From: Chitinophaga ginsengisoli
GTDB taxonomy: Bacteria > Bacteroidota > Bacteroidia > Chitinophagales > Chitinophagaceae
Length of the DNA: 64,000 nt
Direction: 5' to 3'
NCBI RefSeq assembly: GCF_003014595.1
Contig: NZ_PYGK01000011.1
Span: 186,001-250,000 of the forward strand
Every line of letters starts with the position of its first letter. The stretch's first letter is position 1. Position numbers and translations under genes: made by a program. The notes under the pieces are model-generated. The model did no database searches. It worked only from the letters and a program-made list of their open reading frames with translations, and was not told the DNA's origin. Below, in pieces: positions 18,908 through 30,200 of the stretch.

Positions 18908-20731
18908 TTAGTGGTTAGGGTTATTAGGATAAAGGTTTGGGTTCTTACCCAGTTCTCCCCCTGGGATAGGCTCGTAGTAATACTTCTTCTCAAAGTTGTA
19001 GGAACGCTGGAAGGGCTCAAGCTCTCTGAGGAAAATGTATTTCTGCTCATCAGCAATATAGTATGGCATCATTGCGTGATATTTGGTATTATCCAGCAAC
19101 CTGTCTGCTATACGCCACCTCCTGAGATCCCACCAGTATTGTTTTTCGAAGGCCAGTTCTTTACAGCGCTCATTACGCACGGTGTCTATTGTAAATGCAC
19201 CGGTCAACAAAGGCGCCCCCGCACGGTCTCTGATATCATTGATCATATTTCGGGCATCAGCGAGGTTATTCAGTTCAAAAGCCGCCTCTGCCCTGTTCAG
19301 CAACACTTCCGCATAACGCATATCTATCCAGCTCTGGGTGCTCATATATAGTCCGCATTGGGATTGGACACGGTTATAATCTATGTATTTCCGTATATAG
19401 AAGCCGGTACGGGTAAAATCATCACCATCGGTACTGATACCAGTGAATCCTATGATACGCATACCATTGAATAAGGTCTCTGTTTTACCTGCCAGGTGTC
19501 TGAATGGCCTGTTCGGAGGGTTCTGTCCCAATTCATCCGCAGCAGTACCTGCAAAGTGTTCATAAATACCGCGCTGCATATCGAACTGCTTACCCCTCAG
19601 TGTAGCCCCCGGGAAGTATATGGTTGCCAACAGGCGCGGCTCCAGGCCTTGCGCCAGCTGGCTGGTATTATCAAAACGGCGGGGCGTACCATCGGCATTC
19701 ACTACCGGCAGCAGTCCTGTAAAACGTTCTACCAGCTCCAGGGTCGGATATGCGCGGGAAAGACCATCCGCAGTCATAAAACGGCAGGTCATGGTAGCGT
19801 CCCAGCTGTGTGCTGTACCGGTGGTCAGTGAATAATCTCTCACGAGGATATTCTCTGTGCTTTCCTTATCCAGGAAAAGGTCTACATAGTTCTGTTCTTT
19901 ATCCGTCTTCTTACGGTACAGACTATAATGCCCTTCCAGGAGTTTGGCCGCATCCCAGGCCCTTTGGAAGAAACCGGGTGCCGCTGATGCCGGAATACCG
20001 GCATATCCCAGGTCACGCGCTTCACCGGCTACAAAGTTCTCCGAACCATACCTGGCAATACTACCTGCGTATACCATCGCCCTCGATTTCAGCGCCGCCG
20101 CCACATAACGGTTAGCACGCCCTCTTTCATTGTTTGCCGGCATTTTATTGTAAGCGCTGTCCAGGTCATCTGATATAAAATTCCATACATCCACTTCCTT
20201 ATCCCGGTGCACCTGCAGCTCTTCCAGGCTTTGCTCAGGATAATGCTGCACTTTCCTGATAATAGGGATCCCACCGTAACGTTTCACCAGCGCGAAGTAG
20301 AAGTACGCCCTGCAGAAGTAGGCCTCTCCTAACCAGGCATCGATCTGCTCCTTTGAAAAGCCGGTACCGAAAACAGGCAGGTTCTCGATAAAATAATTGA
20401 CCGTACGGATATCCCCATAGGGCCAGTAACCGAAACCACCAGCACCGTCGTAGGTACTACCGTAAGGCCCTACCAGCTCTCCGCAAAGCGCACCGGGATG
20501 ATAAAAGTGTTCCCACTGCCTGTTAAAACCGGAACCTTCCTGGCGATAGTAGAAATCTTCTATTGGCAAAGTCCTGTATACAGTAGCCAGGTATCCCTTT
20601 ACACCTGCCTCCGTACCGAAAACGTCCTTGTCCTGGATCACGTTCAGCGGATCAATATTCAGGTCCCTGCAGGAAGGCTGTAACAGTACTGCCAGTATAG
20701 CGATGATGCTTATATATATCTTGTTCTTCAT
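18908..20731 (-). CDS. SusD/RagB family lipoprotein
   Basis: 607 residues, on the long side for SusD. Lipobox AVLLQPSCRDLNIDPLN (Cys21). SusD landmarks are the helical hairpin AWLGEAYFCRAYFYFALVKR, YGGIPIIRKVQ, the LLNRAEAAFELNNLADARNMI helix, and RNERCKELAFEKQYWWDLRRW near the C-terminus. It pairs with the SusC encoded immediately upstream (12-base gap) and probably captures an arabinose- or xylose-containing glycan, judged from the GH43 in the operon. Confidence 0.95.
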   Translation of the reverse strand: MKNKIYISIIAILAVLLQPSCRDLNIDPLNVIQDKDVFGTEAGVKGYLATVYRTLPIEDFYYRQEGSGFNRQWEHFYHPGALCGELVGPYGSTYDGAGGFGYWPYGDIRTVNYFIENLPVFGTGFSKEQIDAWLGEAYFCRAYFYFALVKRYGGIPIIRKVQHYPEQSLEELQVHRDKEVDVWNFISDDLDSAYNKMPANNERGRANRYVAAALKSRAMVYAGSIARYGSENFVAGEARDLGYAGIPASAAPGFFQRAWDAAKLLEGHYSLYRKKTDKEQNYVDLFLDKESTENILVRDYSLTTGTAHSWDATMTCRFMTADGLSRAYPTLELVERFTGLLPVVNADGTPRRFDNTSQLAQGLEPRLLATIYFPGATLRGKQFDMQRGIYEHFAGTAADELGQNPPNRPFRHLAGKTETLFNGMRIIGFTGISTDGDDFTRTGFYIRKYIDYNRVQSQCGLYMSTQSWIDMRYAEVLLNRAEAAFELNNLADARNMINDIRDRAGAPLLTGAFTIDTVRNERCKELAFEKQYWWDLRRWRIADRLLDNTKYHAMMPYYIADEQKYIFLRELEPFQRSYNFEKKYYYEPIPGGELGKNPNLYPNNPNH

Positions 20732-20743
20732 GTTGTTTTCAGT

Positions 20744-23700
20744 TTAAAAAGTAACACTGGCTCCTACACTGAATGTCCTGTTCATAGGATATTTATATCC
20801 CCCCTGGGAATAGTTCCAGTCAGCACCATTGGCCACAGAACCGGGATGCTCAGGATCGCTGTTCTTTAAACCGGTGAAAGTGGCCAGGTTGTAACTGTTG
20901 ATGTATGCTCTCAGATTGCTGATACCGATATGGCTGAGCAGTTTCCTGGGAATAGTATAACCAATCTCCAGGCTTTTAATCCTCAGGTAACTGGCATCCT
21001 GCACAGCCTTGGTGCCTTCTGCCACCGGCGAACCCATAGCAGGATATTTACCGGGTATCCACTGCGTATTAGGGTCAAATACATCTGCATTGGGATCAGC
21101 TGTATGCCATCTGTCCAGGAAGGGCGTGAGCGCACTACGGCCATACATCAGTGGCTCCGCCATCTGCTCGGCATACTGTACATAGAAATCGGTAGCGCCT
21201 TGCAGGAGCATATTGAAGTCAATACCTTTCCATGCGGCTCCAAGGGTCATCCCGAAGTTGATCAGCGGAAGATCTCTGACTGCGATCGGCGATTCATCTT
21301 TGCCGTCAATCACGCCATCATTATTCCAGTCCTGGTAATAGTAATCGCCCGGCACCACGTTCTGGTTACCACCACCGGTATTGACATTGTACTGGTAGAT
21401 CTGGTCATAGGAAGTAAACTGACCACCATATTGTTTTCCCCACCAGATATTGGTGTAGCGGTTTTGCTGGGAGTTCTTCCAGTTCTCATAGGAGTTACCT
21501 GCACGGGTTTGCTGCACAGTGCGCAGCATCGTGCGTGTGGAAGCTACATTCGCGCTGATATTGTAACTGAAATCACCGACAGTATTACGATGTGTAAGCA
21601 CAATCTCAATCCCCCTTGTCCGGTCGCTGTTCAGGTTTTCCTGTGGCAGATTGGTCCCCACAGTACCCGGCAGCGTAGTGGTTCTCGTAGCCAGCAGACC
21701 ATCTCTGTTCCTGATGAAATAATCCACAGAACCACCGATCATTCCTTTCAGGAGATCGAAGTCGATACCCATATTGAGGGTCTTCGCCGTATACCAGGTC
21801 AGGTCCGGATTCACCACACCCCGGGAAGCCATGCCGTTCACATAGTTACCGCCGAAGAAATAACCCGGAGAAGGGTAATTATACCCGGATATGTACTGGA
21901 AGCCGGTAGCGCCATCATCCCCCGTCTTGCCATAGGAAGCGCGTAGTTTCAGGTTGCTCAGAATATTGGGAGACACCAACCGCTGGAAGAAAGGCTCTTC
22001 AGTCAAACGCCAGCCGCCCGATATTGCCGGAAAAAAGCCCCATTGCGCCCCTGGTTTGAACTTACTGGACCCGTCATACCTAAAACTGAAATCAAGCAGG
22101 TATTTGCCTTTAAAATCGTAATTCACCTTACCCACGATGCCCTTATTCACCGTCTCCCACAGGCCATTGCCATCCATGCTACCCAGCTGATTGCCTGCAT
22201 CGCCGGCAAACAGGTAAGGAAGGCCCAGGGAGAACTCGCGCTGTGCGTAGAAGTTATCCGCCGTGGAATGACTTTCTTCATACAACACCAAGCCGGTCAC
22301 ATTATGTCTGCCGGCGAATTTCCTTGTATAGTTCAGTGATAACTGGTATAGCGTAGAAGTGTTGTTACCATAAGTGCGGTTAACAGTGGATGGAGCATTG
22401 ACCAGCGTTCCGATGTATTTATCATTCTGCCGGTCGTATTCAAAGAGTGAGTAAGACTTCTTCACCATCGTATTGTCTACAATATTGAAACCGTAGTTAC
22501 ACATTCCCCTGGCCATCAGACCTTCAATAGCCGGTATATCATACTCCAATGCCAGCTGTCCCTGGAAGTTCTTGTTTTTAAATGCCTGGCTGCCTACATA
22601 GTTCGCGTTTGTCATTATCACCGGATTGGCATTGTCAGGCATCAGGTGAGGATACTGAGGATTGTTATTCGCATAGATCTGGTCGGTCGGCAGCTGGTTC
22701 CAGGTATATTTAAACATCTCCCATATACCCCTGCCACCCGGCTGGTTTTTGGTATCGGTATACCCTGAGAGCAGCAACTGTGCCCGCATTCTATCCGTGA
22801 TCTTCGCGTTGATGTTCGAACGGAAGTTCCAGCGGTCGTAATTCATATCCCCGCTGCGGAATAAACCATCCTGGTTGAAATAACCCAGGTTAAAGAAGTA
22901 GTTGGCCTTATCGTTACCACCATTCACGCTCAGAGTGTGCTGTATCTCCGGCGCAAACTCCTTCATAGTAGCACCTACCCAATCGGACGATTTTAGTGTA
23001 CCATTGCGGTACAATTCCATATCCGCATCAGAGAAGGCAGGCGGCATCTGGTTATAGAAGTTGTTGCCGAAGTCACGCTTCTGTTTTTCGTTCTTCAGCA
23101 TCATATACTGCAGTGCATCCACCCCTTGTGGTACATTGAGGAATTGCTGCCAGCTCTGGTTCACGGCATAGGTGATGTCAAACTTACCCGTCTGACTACG
23201 GGTGCCTTTTTTGCTGGTCACCAGGATCACGCCGTTTGCAGCCCGCACCCCATAAACAGCCGCCGAGGCGTCCTTCAGGATAGAGATACTCTCTATCTCA
23301 TTGGGGTCCATCCTGGAAAGGTCGCCGCTACTCCGTGGTACCCCATCTATGACCACCAGGGGATTGCCCATCCCGCGGATGTCAAACACATTGTCATAGG
23401 CACCCGGCTCACTGCTTTTTTGCACCACACGCAGGCCAGGCAGTTTACCCGTCATCATGTTGATGACGTTCTCATTCTTGGTCACGACCAGCTCACTGGC
23501 CCTGATCACAGAAACGGCGCCCGTTACTGTCGCCTTTCGCTGGGTACCATATCCTGTTACGATCACCTGGTTCAGACCAGCAGCCGTAGCAGGCAGGCGT
23601 ACCACTACATTCCCGGAGCCAGTATAGGGTATTCTCAGCTCCCGGTAGCCCACCAGGCGAACGTATAGGGATATGGGTGCCCCCTCCGGCACTTTGACCG

Positions 23701-23971
23701 TAAAGCGACCTTCCCTGTCGGAAATAGCCCCTAATTGTGTACCGGCAATACCGATGGTCACCCCCTGCAGGACATTCCCGTTAGCCGAATCGACGACCTG
23801 GCCGGTAATGGTCCTGGACAATACCTGGCCGGCGTTATCCCTTTTTTGTGCGGCGCCCTTCTCCACCCCGGATAAAATGAGGGCGCCGATAAACAGTAAC
23901 CGAAACAACAGGCTCTTTCTGCCCGTATTTTTCATAACATGGACGCATGCGTCAAACGTGGGTCTTTTCAT
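20744..23971 (-). CDS. SusC/RagA family TonB-linked receptor (GH43 locus)
   Basis: 1075 residues from the ATG of MKRPTFDACVHVMKNTG. The frame is open to a TTG at 23995, and a later ATG at 23935 is also possible. Signal peptide (LLFRLLFIGALILSGVEKGAAQ), CarboxypepD_reg-like domain (ITGQVVDSANGNVLQGVTI), SusC signature VIVTGYGTQRKATVTGAVSVI, plug (VIDGVPRSSGDL, ISILKDASAAVYGVRAANG), and a barrel ending MNRTFSVGASVTF. There is no STN domain. First gene of the four-gene polysaccharide utilisation operon; the membrane-spanning regulator at 24555-27200 is encoded just upstream and is a good candidate for its control (inference). Confidence 0.94.
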   Translation of the reverse strand: MKRPTFDACVHVMKNTGRKSLLFRLLFIGALILSGVEKGAAQKRDNAGQVLSRTITGQVVDSANGNVLQGVTIGIAGTQLGAISDREGRFTVKVPEGAPISLYVRLVGYRELRIPYTGSGNVVVRLPATAAGLNQVIVTGYGTQRKATVTGAVSVIRASELVVTKNENVINMMTGKLPGLRVVQKSSEPGAYDNVFDIRGMGNPLVVIDGVPRSSGDLSRMDPNEIESISILKDASAAVYGVRAANGVILVTSKKGTRSQTGKFDITYAVNQSWQQFLNVPQGVDALQYMMLKNEKQKRDFGNNFYNQMPPAFSDADMELYRNGTLKSSDWVGATMKEFAPEIQHTLSVNGGNDKANYFFNLGYFNQDGLFRSGDMNYDRWNFRSNINAKITDRMRAQLLLSGYTDTKNQPGGRGIWEMFKYTWNQLPTDQIYANNNPQYPHLMPDNANPVIMTNANYVGSQAFKNKNFQGQLALEYDIPAIEGLMARGMCNYGFNIVDNTMVKKSYSLFEYDRQNDKYIGTLVNAPSTVNRTYGNNTSTLYQLSLNYTRKFAGRHNVTGLVLYEESHSTADNFYAQREFSLGLPYLFAGDAGNQLGSMDGNGLWETVNKGIVGKVNYDFKGKYLLDFSFRYDGSSKFKPGAQWGFFPAISGGWRLTEEPFFQRLVSPNILSNLKLRASYGKTGDDGATGFQYISGYNYPSPGYFFGGNYVNGMASRGVVNPDLTWYTAKTLNMGIDFDLLKGMIGGSVDYFIRNRDGLLATRTTTLPGTVGTNLPQENLNSDRTRGIEIVLTHRNTVGDFSYNISANVASTRTMLRTVQQTRAGNSYENWKNSQQNRYTNIWWGKQYGGQFTSYDQIYQYNVNTGGGNQNVVPGDYYYQDWNNDGVIDGKDESPIAVRDLPLINFGMTLGAAWKGIDFNMLLQGATDFYVQYAEQMAEPLMYGRSALTPFLDRWHTADPNADVFDPNTQWIPGKYPAMGSPVAEGTKAVQDASYLRIKSLEIGYTIPRKLLSHIGISNLRAYINSYNLATFTGLKNSDPEHPGSVANGADWNYSQGGYKYPMNRTFSVGASVTF

Positions 23972-24266
23972 ATTTGCAAGCTTTGCTTTTAACAAGGAGG
24001 TCTGTAGATCTCTGATTTCATAACAGGAATAAACTCTTTATGCGATTCAAATACTATTAATGCTGATCCAGGAAGACAAAGACATGACATAGATTAATAA
24101 AGTCCCCTTCAAAGAGAACTGATAATCAGACCTTACGCAACTGAGTGTAATAAACTATCCGGGAGATTAAAAAAGGCTTAACAAAAGGGTTAATGCGCGG
24201 ATTAATTGTGAAATTCTTTAAAAAAAACTTTCATCGGAAACGGGATCCGGGGAATCCGGTAACTAT

Positions 24267-24305
24267 AACAAAACGCCAATTAACCCCGTTAGGGGATGTT
24301 TTGTT
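24267..24305. repeat. Nested hairpin with AT-rich outer stem
   Basis: Outer stem AACAAAAC / GTTTTGTT encloses an inner CCCC-GTTA-GGGG stem. It lies in the 583-base gap between the GH43-locus SusC and the regulator gene. It could end transcripts or be a protein-binding site. Confidence 0.5.
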
Positions 24306-24367
24306 TGTAGCCCAGGTTTCCAACCCCGGGGGAATTCGAGAAACCCCGGGATATCCCGCGTATAAAT

Positions 24368-24545
24368 TCGGTACGTATTCGGTGGAGATTCGGTAGAAGC
24401 TATATCCTATAGGCCCTCTACTATAGCATTATAGGCACTTCCTATAGCGATCGCTATAGAATAGTGCCTATAATGTAGGACTAGAGAGCCTATAGGTGGG
24501 AACCGGTAGGATACTCGCACCGAATCCCTATCGAATACCAACCGG
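24368..24545. repeat. Long imperfect inverted repeat centred on an 18-bp palindrome
   Basis: The centre CTATAGCGATCGCTATAG (24442-24459) is a perfect palindrome. On both sides similarity continues outward for about 85 bases: left ATTATAGGCACT and right AGTGCCTATAAT, left CCTATAGG and right CCTATAGG. Farther out, GTATTCGGTGGAGATTCGG matches the complement of the right flank with a few changes. It starts about 10 bases after the regulator stop codon. It could be a palindromic MITE-like element or a large 3' mRNA hairpin. Confidence 0.75.
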
Positions 24546-24554
24546 ACTAAAAAA

Positions 24555-27200
24555 CTACCTGATCACATCATTAAACGACTTATAAAACTCATCCCCATAA
24601 ATATCCCTGTAATCTTTTACGAATTTTTCGTAGGTATTATTCGCTAATGAATACCGCTTTAACTGTATCAGACTCTTACACTTATACTCCAGCGCCTCCT
24701 CATTCAGGCGATCAAAAAGGAAGACAGCATTCGTCACCCGTATCACAAATTCCGGGTCTTCCCCCACCTGTGTGTCTTCGTTCAGGTATCCCAGGCTAAG
24801 GTCAATAACAGCATTGCTCACTTCCGCTTTGATATCATCCAGCCAGTCGTATTCCGTCTTAGCCAGAAAAGCCCCTGTTTCAACCACCTTCAACAACTCG
24901 GCTATAAACGGCCTGTCTATCGCAGCCTTTCTTCTGGTCAGGCTGACAAATCGTTCATAATCAAGATAAAAGTTATCCTCTGTATATTGGAACTGCCAGT
25001 ATACTGACTTCTTATTGACCATACAGTTTCCGATCTTCTCCAGGATGCTTTTCAGCTTGGCGAGGTTCACCGATCGGTTATTCTTGGCATCCTTGGCCGA
25101 CTTCCCATTCCAAAGGATCTCATTCAGCTCATCAGCAGTGATACCCTGACCAGTCCTTACCGTGTAAATCAGGATCAGGAGCAACAGTTCTTTCATCAGT
25201 GGGGTAAATAGTCCGGTCAGCTCCTCTCCCTCGCTATTAAAGGCTTGAAAAGGGCCAAAAAGGCGTATACATGACCTGAGAGCTTCCGGTACTTCCGAAG
25301 GCTCGTTTTCAGGTGTTGTCAACTCTTCTGAATAGGGGGCTTCTGCTAAAGGTGCTGTAACCGTTTGCGGGAGTTCCGCTTCCGATTCTCCTTCCACCTT
25401 TTCCACCTTATTAGCGACGTCGGTTTCCCTGCCCTTCTGCAAAACAACTTTCCTGAACCGCCACCATAAAGCACCTATGGCAAGCACAAAAAACAACAGT
25501 ATGAAAATGAGCCACTTAGACAAAAGCTCCTTGCTGCCGCTTGTTTTCTCTTCTACCGGTCCAAGATCGAGCGGCGGGAAATCAATCGTATAAACGTTCA
25601 CATTTGTTTTCCGCTGGCGGAGTTCCTGATCATCATACAACAGGGTCACGGCGATCAGCTTACCGACACCGGGAGCATAATACAAGTCGGCGAAAGACTG
25701 CACATCATAAAAGGAATAAGGAATAGTCGTAGCAGTCAGTTTATATACCGGCCTGTCTAGTGATCCCTGGATGAGTTGTAAACGGGAATTAAAGCTATCC
25801 TTGGAAAATACCAGCCCGTAATATTGTCTTCTCTTCGCATCTATTATCAGGCTATTGGCAAACGTGAAGCTGCCATACACAGAATCCAGGCTAAAGCGCT
25901 TCCTGAACGTCCGGCTGCGTACGTCAAAAGCAAAAAGGTCATAATACCCGCGGGGGTCCAACATCTGATCGCCAGTCATACTGCCATAGCCGCCGAGAAT
26001 AAAAGCCGTGTCGCCACTGGCATTCAGCCCTAAGCCCGCCAGATAACGTGGCGGGAAAAAGTTGCCACCGGCAGACAATAGCTCCCATTTACCCGTACGC
26101 GGTTGCCATCGTTGTACAACGTTTTTATATTTCAACTGCCCATATCCACCAACGATGTACAAGGCAGTATCTACCGGAGAAATGAATTTATTGGCATGCC
26201 AGAATTCGGTAAGTATGGTATCGGGGAAAGTGGTTGTCCACTGCGGATGTTCGGGGCTGTACACCGCCACCTTCTTCTGGTCGATGTAGACATTATACAA
26301 CTGGTTACTGAGCGTATCGTAGATGCTCTGGCACCCTATCAGGATATTCTCCTGCCCTGCAGCCTTTGCCGTTCTGGCATGCTGTTGCTGGCGCAAATCA
26401 TAAGTGACAATGGAATCAATCCCTGTGAGGAGCAGCTGTTCGTTTCGTTGATCAAACGCTACCACTGCGTTCCCGTTCATCTGAAAAGAACCAATTGTCT
26501 TCCAGTATTGATGACCCGGTTTCAGCCATACACCGTTCTTCACCTTCGCAGGCTCCTGGCGGACATCGTCATAACAGAGCGTATCAGCTACTTCCTCCAG
26601 TGGCCAGTGACAGTTAAGCTGTTCATCCTGAAAGATCCGGATATCCTTGATGCGCATAGGTGGAATATCCCGGGTATGAAATCTCTCGTCGTCATTCGCC
26701 CCATACAGAAATTTGAAACAATTCCCTTTGAACGAGAAGGTGGAGCTGCCTACGCTCTTATTATTAACAGCCAGCGATATCTGCTTCTTTTCCAGGTCCA
26801 TGGTAATTGATACCCTGTTCCATTCATTGTACAACTTCCAGGCATCACAGGAGAAGGATATATTGAAAAAATGCTGACCGGAAATCACCCGGAATAGGGA
26901 AGTCTTCTGATCATAGATCAGGTCAATATTCTGGTTGTCATTAATAATACGAAGTATGTAACCAAAATAGATATGATTGTAGGATACGAAGTTCAGATCA
27001 AATTCAAGCCGTATGGTACCGGAGAAACAGAGCGGTTTTTCAGTAGCAATTTCAAACGCGGTCCTTTTCTCGGCAACAGCCTCATGTCCATTGAACGCCA
27101 GTCCATAGGATAAATAAGATTGTGCCTGTCCTATGGTATTAAAAATGAGTAACAAAAATAGTGTAAGGAGGGATCGATACATACTTAAGCAAAAAAACAA
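24555..27200 (-). CDS. Membrane-spanning SARP-like transcription regulator with extracytoplasmic sensor
   Basis: 881 residues. Signal peptide, then a LamG/concanavalin-like sandwich (about 30-200: LRFDLNF-like strands, CHWPLEE), then a Kelch/propeller-like region (about 230-545: LYIVGGYGQLKYKNVVQRW, AFILGGYGSMTG). One transmembrane helix follows (KWLIFILLFFVLAIGALWW, about residues 563-585) and an acidic linker. The cytoplasmic part has an OmpR/SARP-like winged helix (about 645-750: IRLFGPFQAF, LKELLLLILIYTV-type helix, ADELNEILWNGKSAKDAKNNR). It ends in a helical BTAD-like region. I infer a one-component regulator that senses ligand outside and binds DNA inside. It lies between the GH43 locus and a T9SS protein gene 48 bases upstream on the same strand. 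Confidence 0.8.
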   Translation of the reverse strand: MFFCLSMYRSLLTLFLLLIFNTIGQAQSYLSYGLAFNGHEAVAEKRTAFEIATEKPLCFSGTIRLEFDLNFVSYNHIYFGYILRIINDNQNIDLIYDQKTSLFRVISGQHFFNISFSCDAWKLYNEWNRVSITMDLEKKQISLAVNNKSVGSSTFSFKGNCFKFLYGANDDERFHTRDIPPMRIKDIRIFQDEQLNCHWPLEEVADTLCYDDVRQEPAKVKNGVWLKPGHQYWKTIGSFQMNGNAVVAFDQRNEQLLLTGIDSIVTYDLRQQQHARTAKAAGQENILIGCQSIYDTLSNQLYNVYIDQKKVAVYSPEHPQWTTTFPDTILTEFWHANKFISPVDTALYIVGGYGQLKYKNVVQRWQPRTGKWELLSAGGNFFPPRYLAGLGLNASGDTAFILGGYGSMTGDQMLDPRGYYDLFAFDVRSRTFRKRFSLDSVYGSFTFANSLIIDAKRRQYYGLVFSKDSFNSRLQLIQGSLDRPVYKLTATTIPYSFYDVQSFADLYYAPGVGKLIAVTLLYDDQELRQRKTNVNVYTIDFPPLDLGPVEEKTSGSKELLSKWLIFILLFFVLAIGALWWRFRKVVLQKGRETDVANKVEKVEGESEAELPQTVTAPLAEAPYSEELTTPENEPSEVPEALRSCIRLFGPFQAFNSEGEELTGLFTPLMKELLLLILIYTVRTGQGITADELNEILWNGKSAKDAKNNRSVNLAKLKSILEKIGNCMVNKKSVYWQFQYTEDNFYLDYERFVSLTRRKAAIDRPFIAELLKVVETGAFLAKTEYDWLDDIKAEVSNAVIDLSLGYLNEDTQVGEDPEFVIRVTNAVFLFDRLNEEALEYKCKSLIQLKRYSLANNTYEKFVKDYRDIYGDEFYKSFNDVIR

Positions 27201-27248
27201 TATTAAGTTGTATTGCGCAACCTCACACGTATTTTTTTATCACCCGGC

Positions 27249-30200
27249 TTAATAGACGACAAGTACTGCCCCTTTCTCCTGAACAGGATGCCCCAGGATA
27301 TCAATTCCCTGCAACATCCAAACATAGCCACCCGCTTCTACTTTCTTACCACGATAAGTACCATCCCATCCTGTGTCAATATTTTTAGTAGTGAACACGA
27401 CATTACCCCAGCGATCCATCACACTAAAGTTAGTGTAGGCCGCTACACCATACCCTTTCGGTTTGAATATATCATTATGGCCGTCTCCATTGGGTGAAAA
27501 GGCTGTCGGCGCAACCACTTTAATGGCATCAATCACATATACCTTGACGGTGGATGTCGGGCTTATGCAATCCCCGAACTGATAATTCATTCCGAAAGTC
27601 GTGGTTTCAGTAATACCGGATATCCTGAACAGACCCGTATCATTGGTTTCCGACCACTCTGTACCAGGCTTGAATAATGTATAGTTACCGACACGTTTGT
27701 CGTTGACTTTGATCTCTGCTGTCATTCCTTTTAAGATAGTCACATCTTTAGGCGCGGGAGCCAGTAAGAGGATGTCTACCATCAGCACAGGAAAAGGACG
27801 GCTGTAAACAATACATCCGTAACCATCCGTTACCTGCAATGTATAGTCGCCACCCGGCAGACCATCTGCCCGCAGGAAAGTCGAAATGACAGTGCTGTCG
27901 GCATTCAACCAGGCATACGAGAGTGGTAGTTTTCCCGCCACGCTGATACCGGTTATCATGCCGGAGGTCGTGTTACACACATCATCGATCACGTACGCGG
28001 ATTTATCATCTATTACAGGCAGATTGGGCGTCTTCAGATTGACAGTTGTCACCAGCTGCTCACATTGTTCTATATCAGTAATATATACCCTGTAGGTACC
28101 ATCCCCTACATTTATCAGGTCTTTATTCTGACTGAGCAGCGTACCGCTCTGGTCAAACCATTTGTAACTGGCGGGAGTCCCACCTACAACAACCAGGCCG
28201 GTCACGCTACCGTTCTGCAGATTACAAACCGGATTCTGTGTGTTGATCTGGGCAACGTTCATCGGCAATGGCTTGTGTTTGGGAACCGTGAAATCAGCCG
28301 TTGCAGCACATCCTATGGTATTGCTGATCTGTAAAGTATATATACCTGCCGGCATATTGGTCAGATCAAGACTGTTGCCTACGGTTACACCGCTCTGATC
28401 TACCCAACGCACAGTCTCCGCATTAGTGGCTTGCAGGCCGGTCACGCCACCATCATCTGCCGCGCATGACGCTTCTTTTATCACGACCCTGCTCTGGTCA
28501 ATGGTGATCACACCAGGCGCATTAACAGTAAACGCCGCTGAAGGTAAGGCCGGACAATTAGATTCATCCGTAAAAGACAAAGTGTATACACCTGCCGGCA
28601 TATTGGTCAGGTCAGGGCTTGTCCCCACTACCTGCTGATTGGCATCTTTCCAGGTATATGTAATAACGCCTGTACCGGTCACTTTCAATCCTGTAATACC
28701 ACCGGTAGGCTGACTGCATATCGCATCTTTTACCACTGCACCAGTGGCATCCAACACCGGGGCGGATACTCCCTTGATCACAAACGGTCCTCCGACGGCG
28801 GTACATCCGTTAACGGTATCTGTAATAGTCAGTGTATAGCTATCAGGCGCGAGATTGTTAATGGTCGGCCCAGTCCCCACTACAACGTTTGCGGCATTGC
28901 GCCATGCGAATTTCAGATTAATCCCCTGTAACTGTAATCCGTTAATACTCCCGTTGTTGGTTCCACAAGTAGCAGGTGAGATCACAGCTGTAGTTGCGTT
29001 TACAAGTGGGGTTTCATCCTTTACTTCAAAGTAAGGAGAATAGACGATACACTCAGGTTTGTTACACCCGCCTCCGTACATGACCAGCCTGTATTTACCG
29101 GCAGGGACATTCTTCAGTGCCGTATCTGTTCCGACAGTATTGCCGGCAGCATCTTCCCAATGGAAAGGTGTGGCATTGTAGAGTAATTTATTGGGGATGC
29201 TACCTGTGCTTTTACCACAGGCAGTATGCGTAATACTACGTTCGAGTGCAATTGTCTCACTCCATACAGGATTACTATAATCCGAGGTCGCTCCCGCCGC
29301 ATCGGTGGCAGATAGGATGACACCGTCCCTGCCTTTCAGTGCATATGTCCACTTGCCATCTGCTCCTGCAAAAAAGGTCTCGATATAGTTCCTGCCATCA
29401 CACTTCTGTGATCCGCTGCATCTGTAAGGAATGAACGCTTCCATCTTCGCATTAGGCGTCGCTGTTCCGCTTAATGTGGTAGCAGTACAGGCAGTGACAT
29501 GTACAAACGGCATTGGTCGGCCATCCGATGGATTCCAGTTCCCCATCCGGATGCTGTTTGCAGGATTCTGATTAAGGGAAGTAACACTGTTACAGAACAT
29601 TTCATTCTGTGATACCGTTACGCGATAAGCATTAACAACAGTAACCGGTGCATCATAACATCCGGCAATGATATTCTTGTCGGCCAACGAACCGCCTATA
29701 ATCCCCTGATTACAGTCAGTGATCAATATCCCTGAGGAGCGTTGTCCCAACACACTCTGACCTGTCACCTCTGTTCCTATCTTGTTTCTTAATATCCTGA
29801 AAGAAGCGTTCTGCAAGCCCACTATTCCGATACCGTGGATGCTGACACCTGCTATCTGGTTATCAGTGATCTGCACATTGCTGGTGGTACTGCCATATAT
29901 CCCCAACATATCATCAGTGATACTGAAATTCATTACACCGGTACCGTTGACATCAGTACCGATCTTATTAAAAGATACCACCACATCACCTGTCTCGGTT
30001 CTTAATGACACCCCATAAAAGTTCCCCATGATCACATTGCCCAGGCCAGGCAGATTGCCACCCAGCGTTACACCATTCAAATGCGTCAACAGGATAGGCT
30101 GATAGCTGGATAACTGCGCAGTGGCCGTTACACCATCCTCTTCAAAACCAATGATATTACTTTGTATGAGAAGGTTGCTGATAGTTTTTGGATCGAAATT

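Noticed and set aside
24193-24396. 67-codon plus-strand frame in the gap above the GH43 locus
   Set aside because: It lies on hairpins and palindromic repeats, with no RBS or family match.
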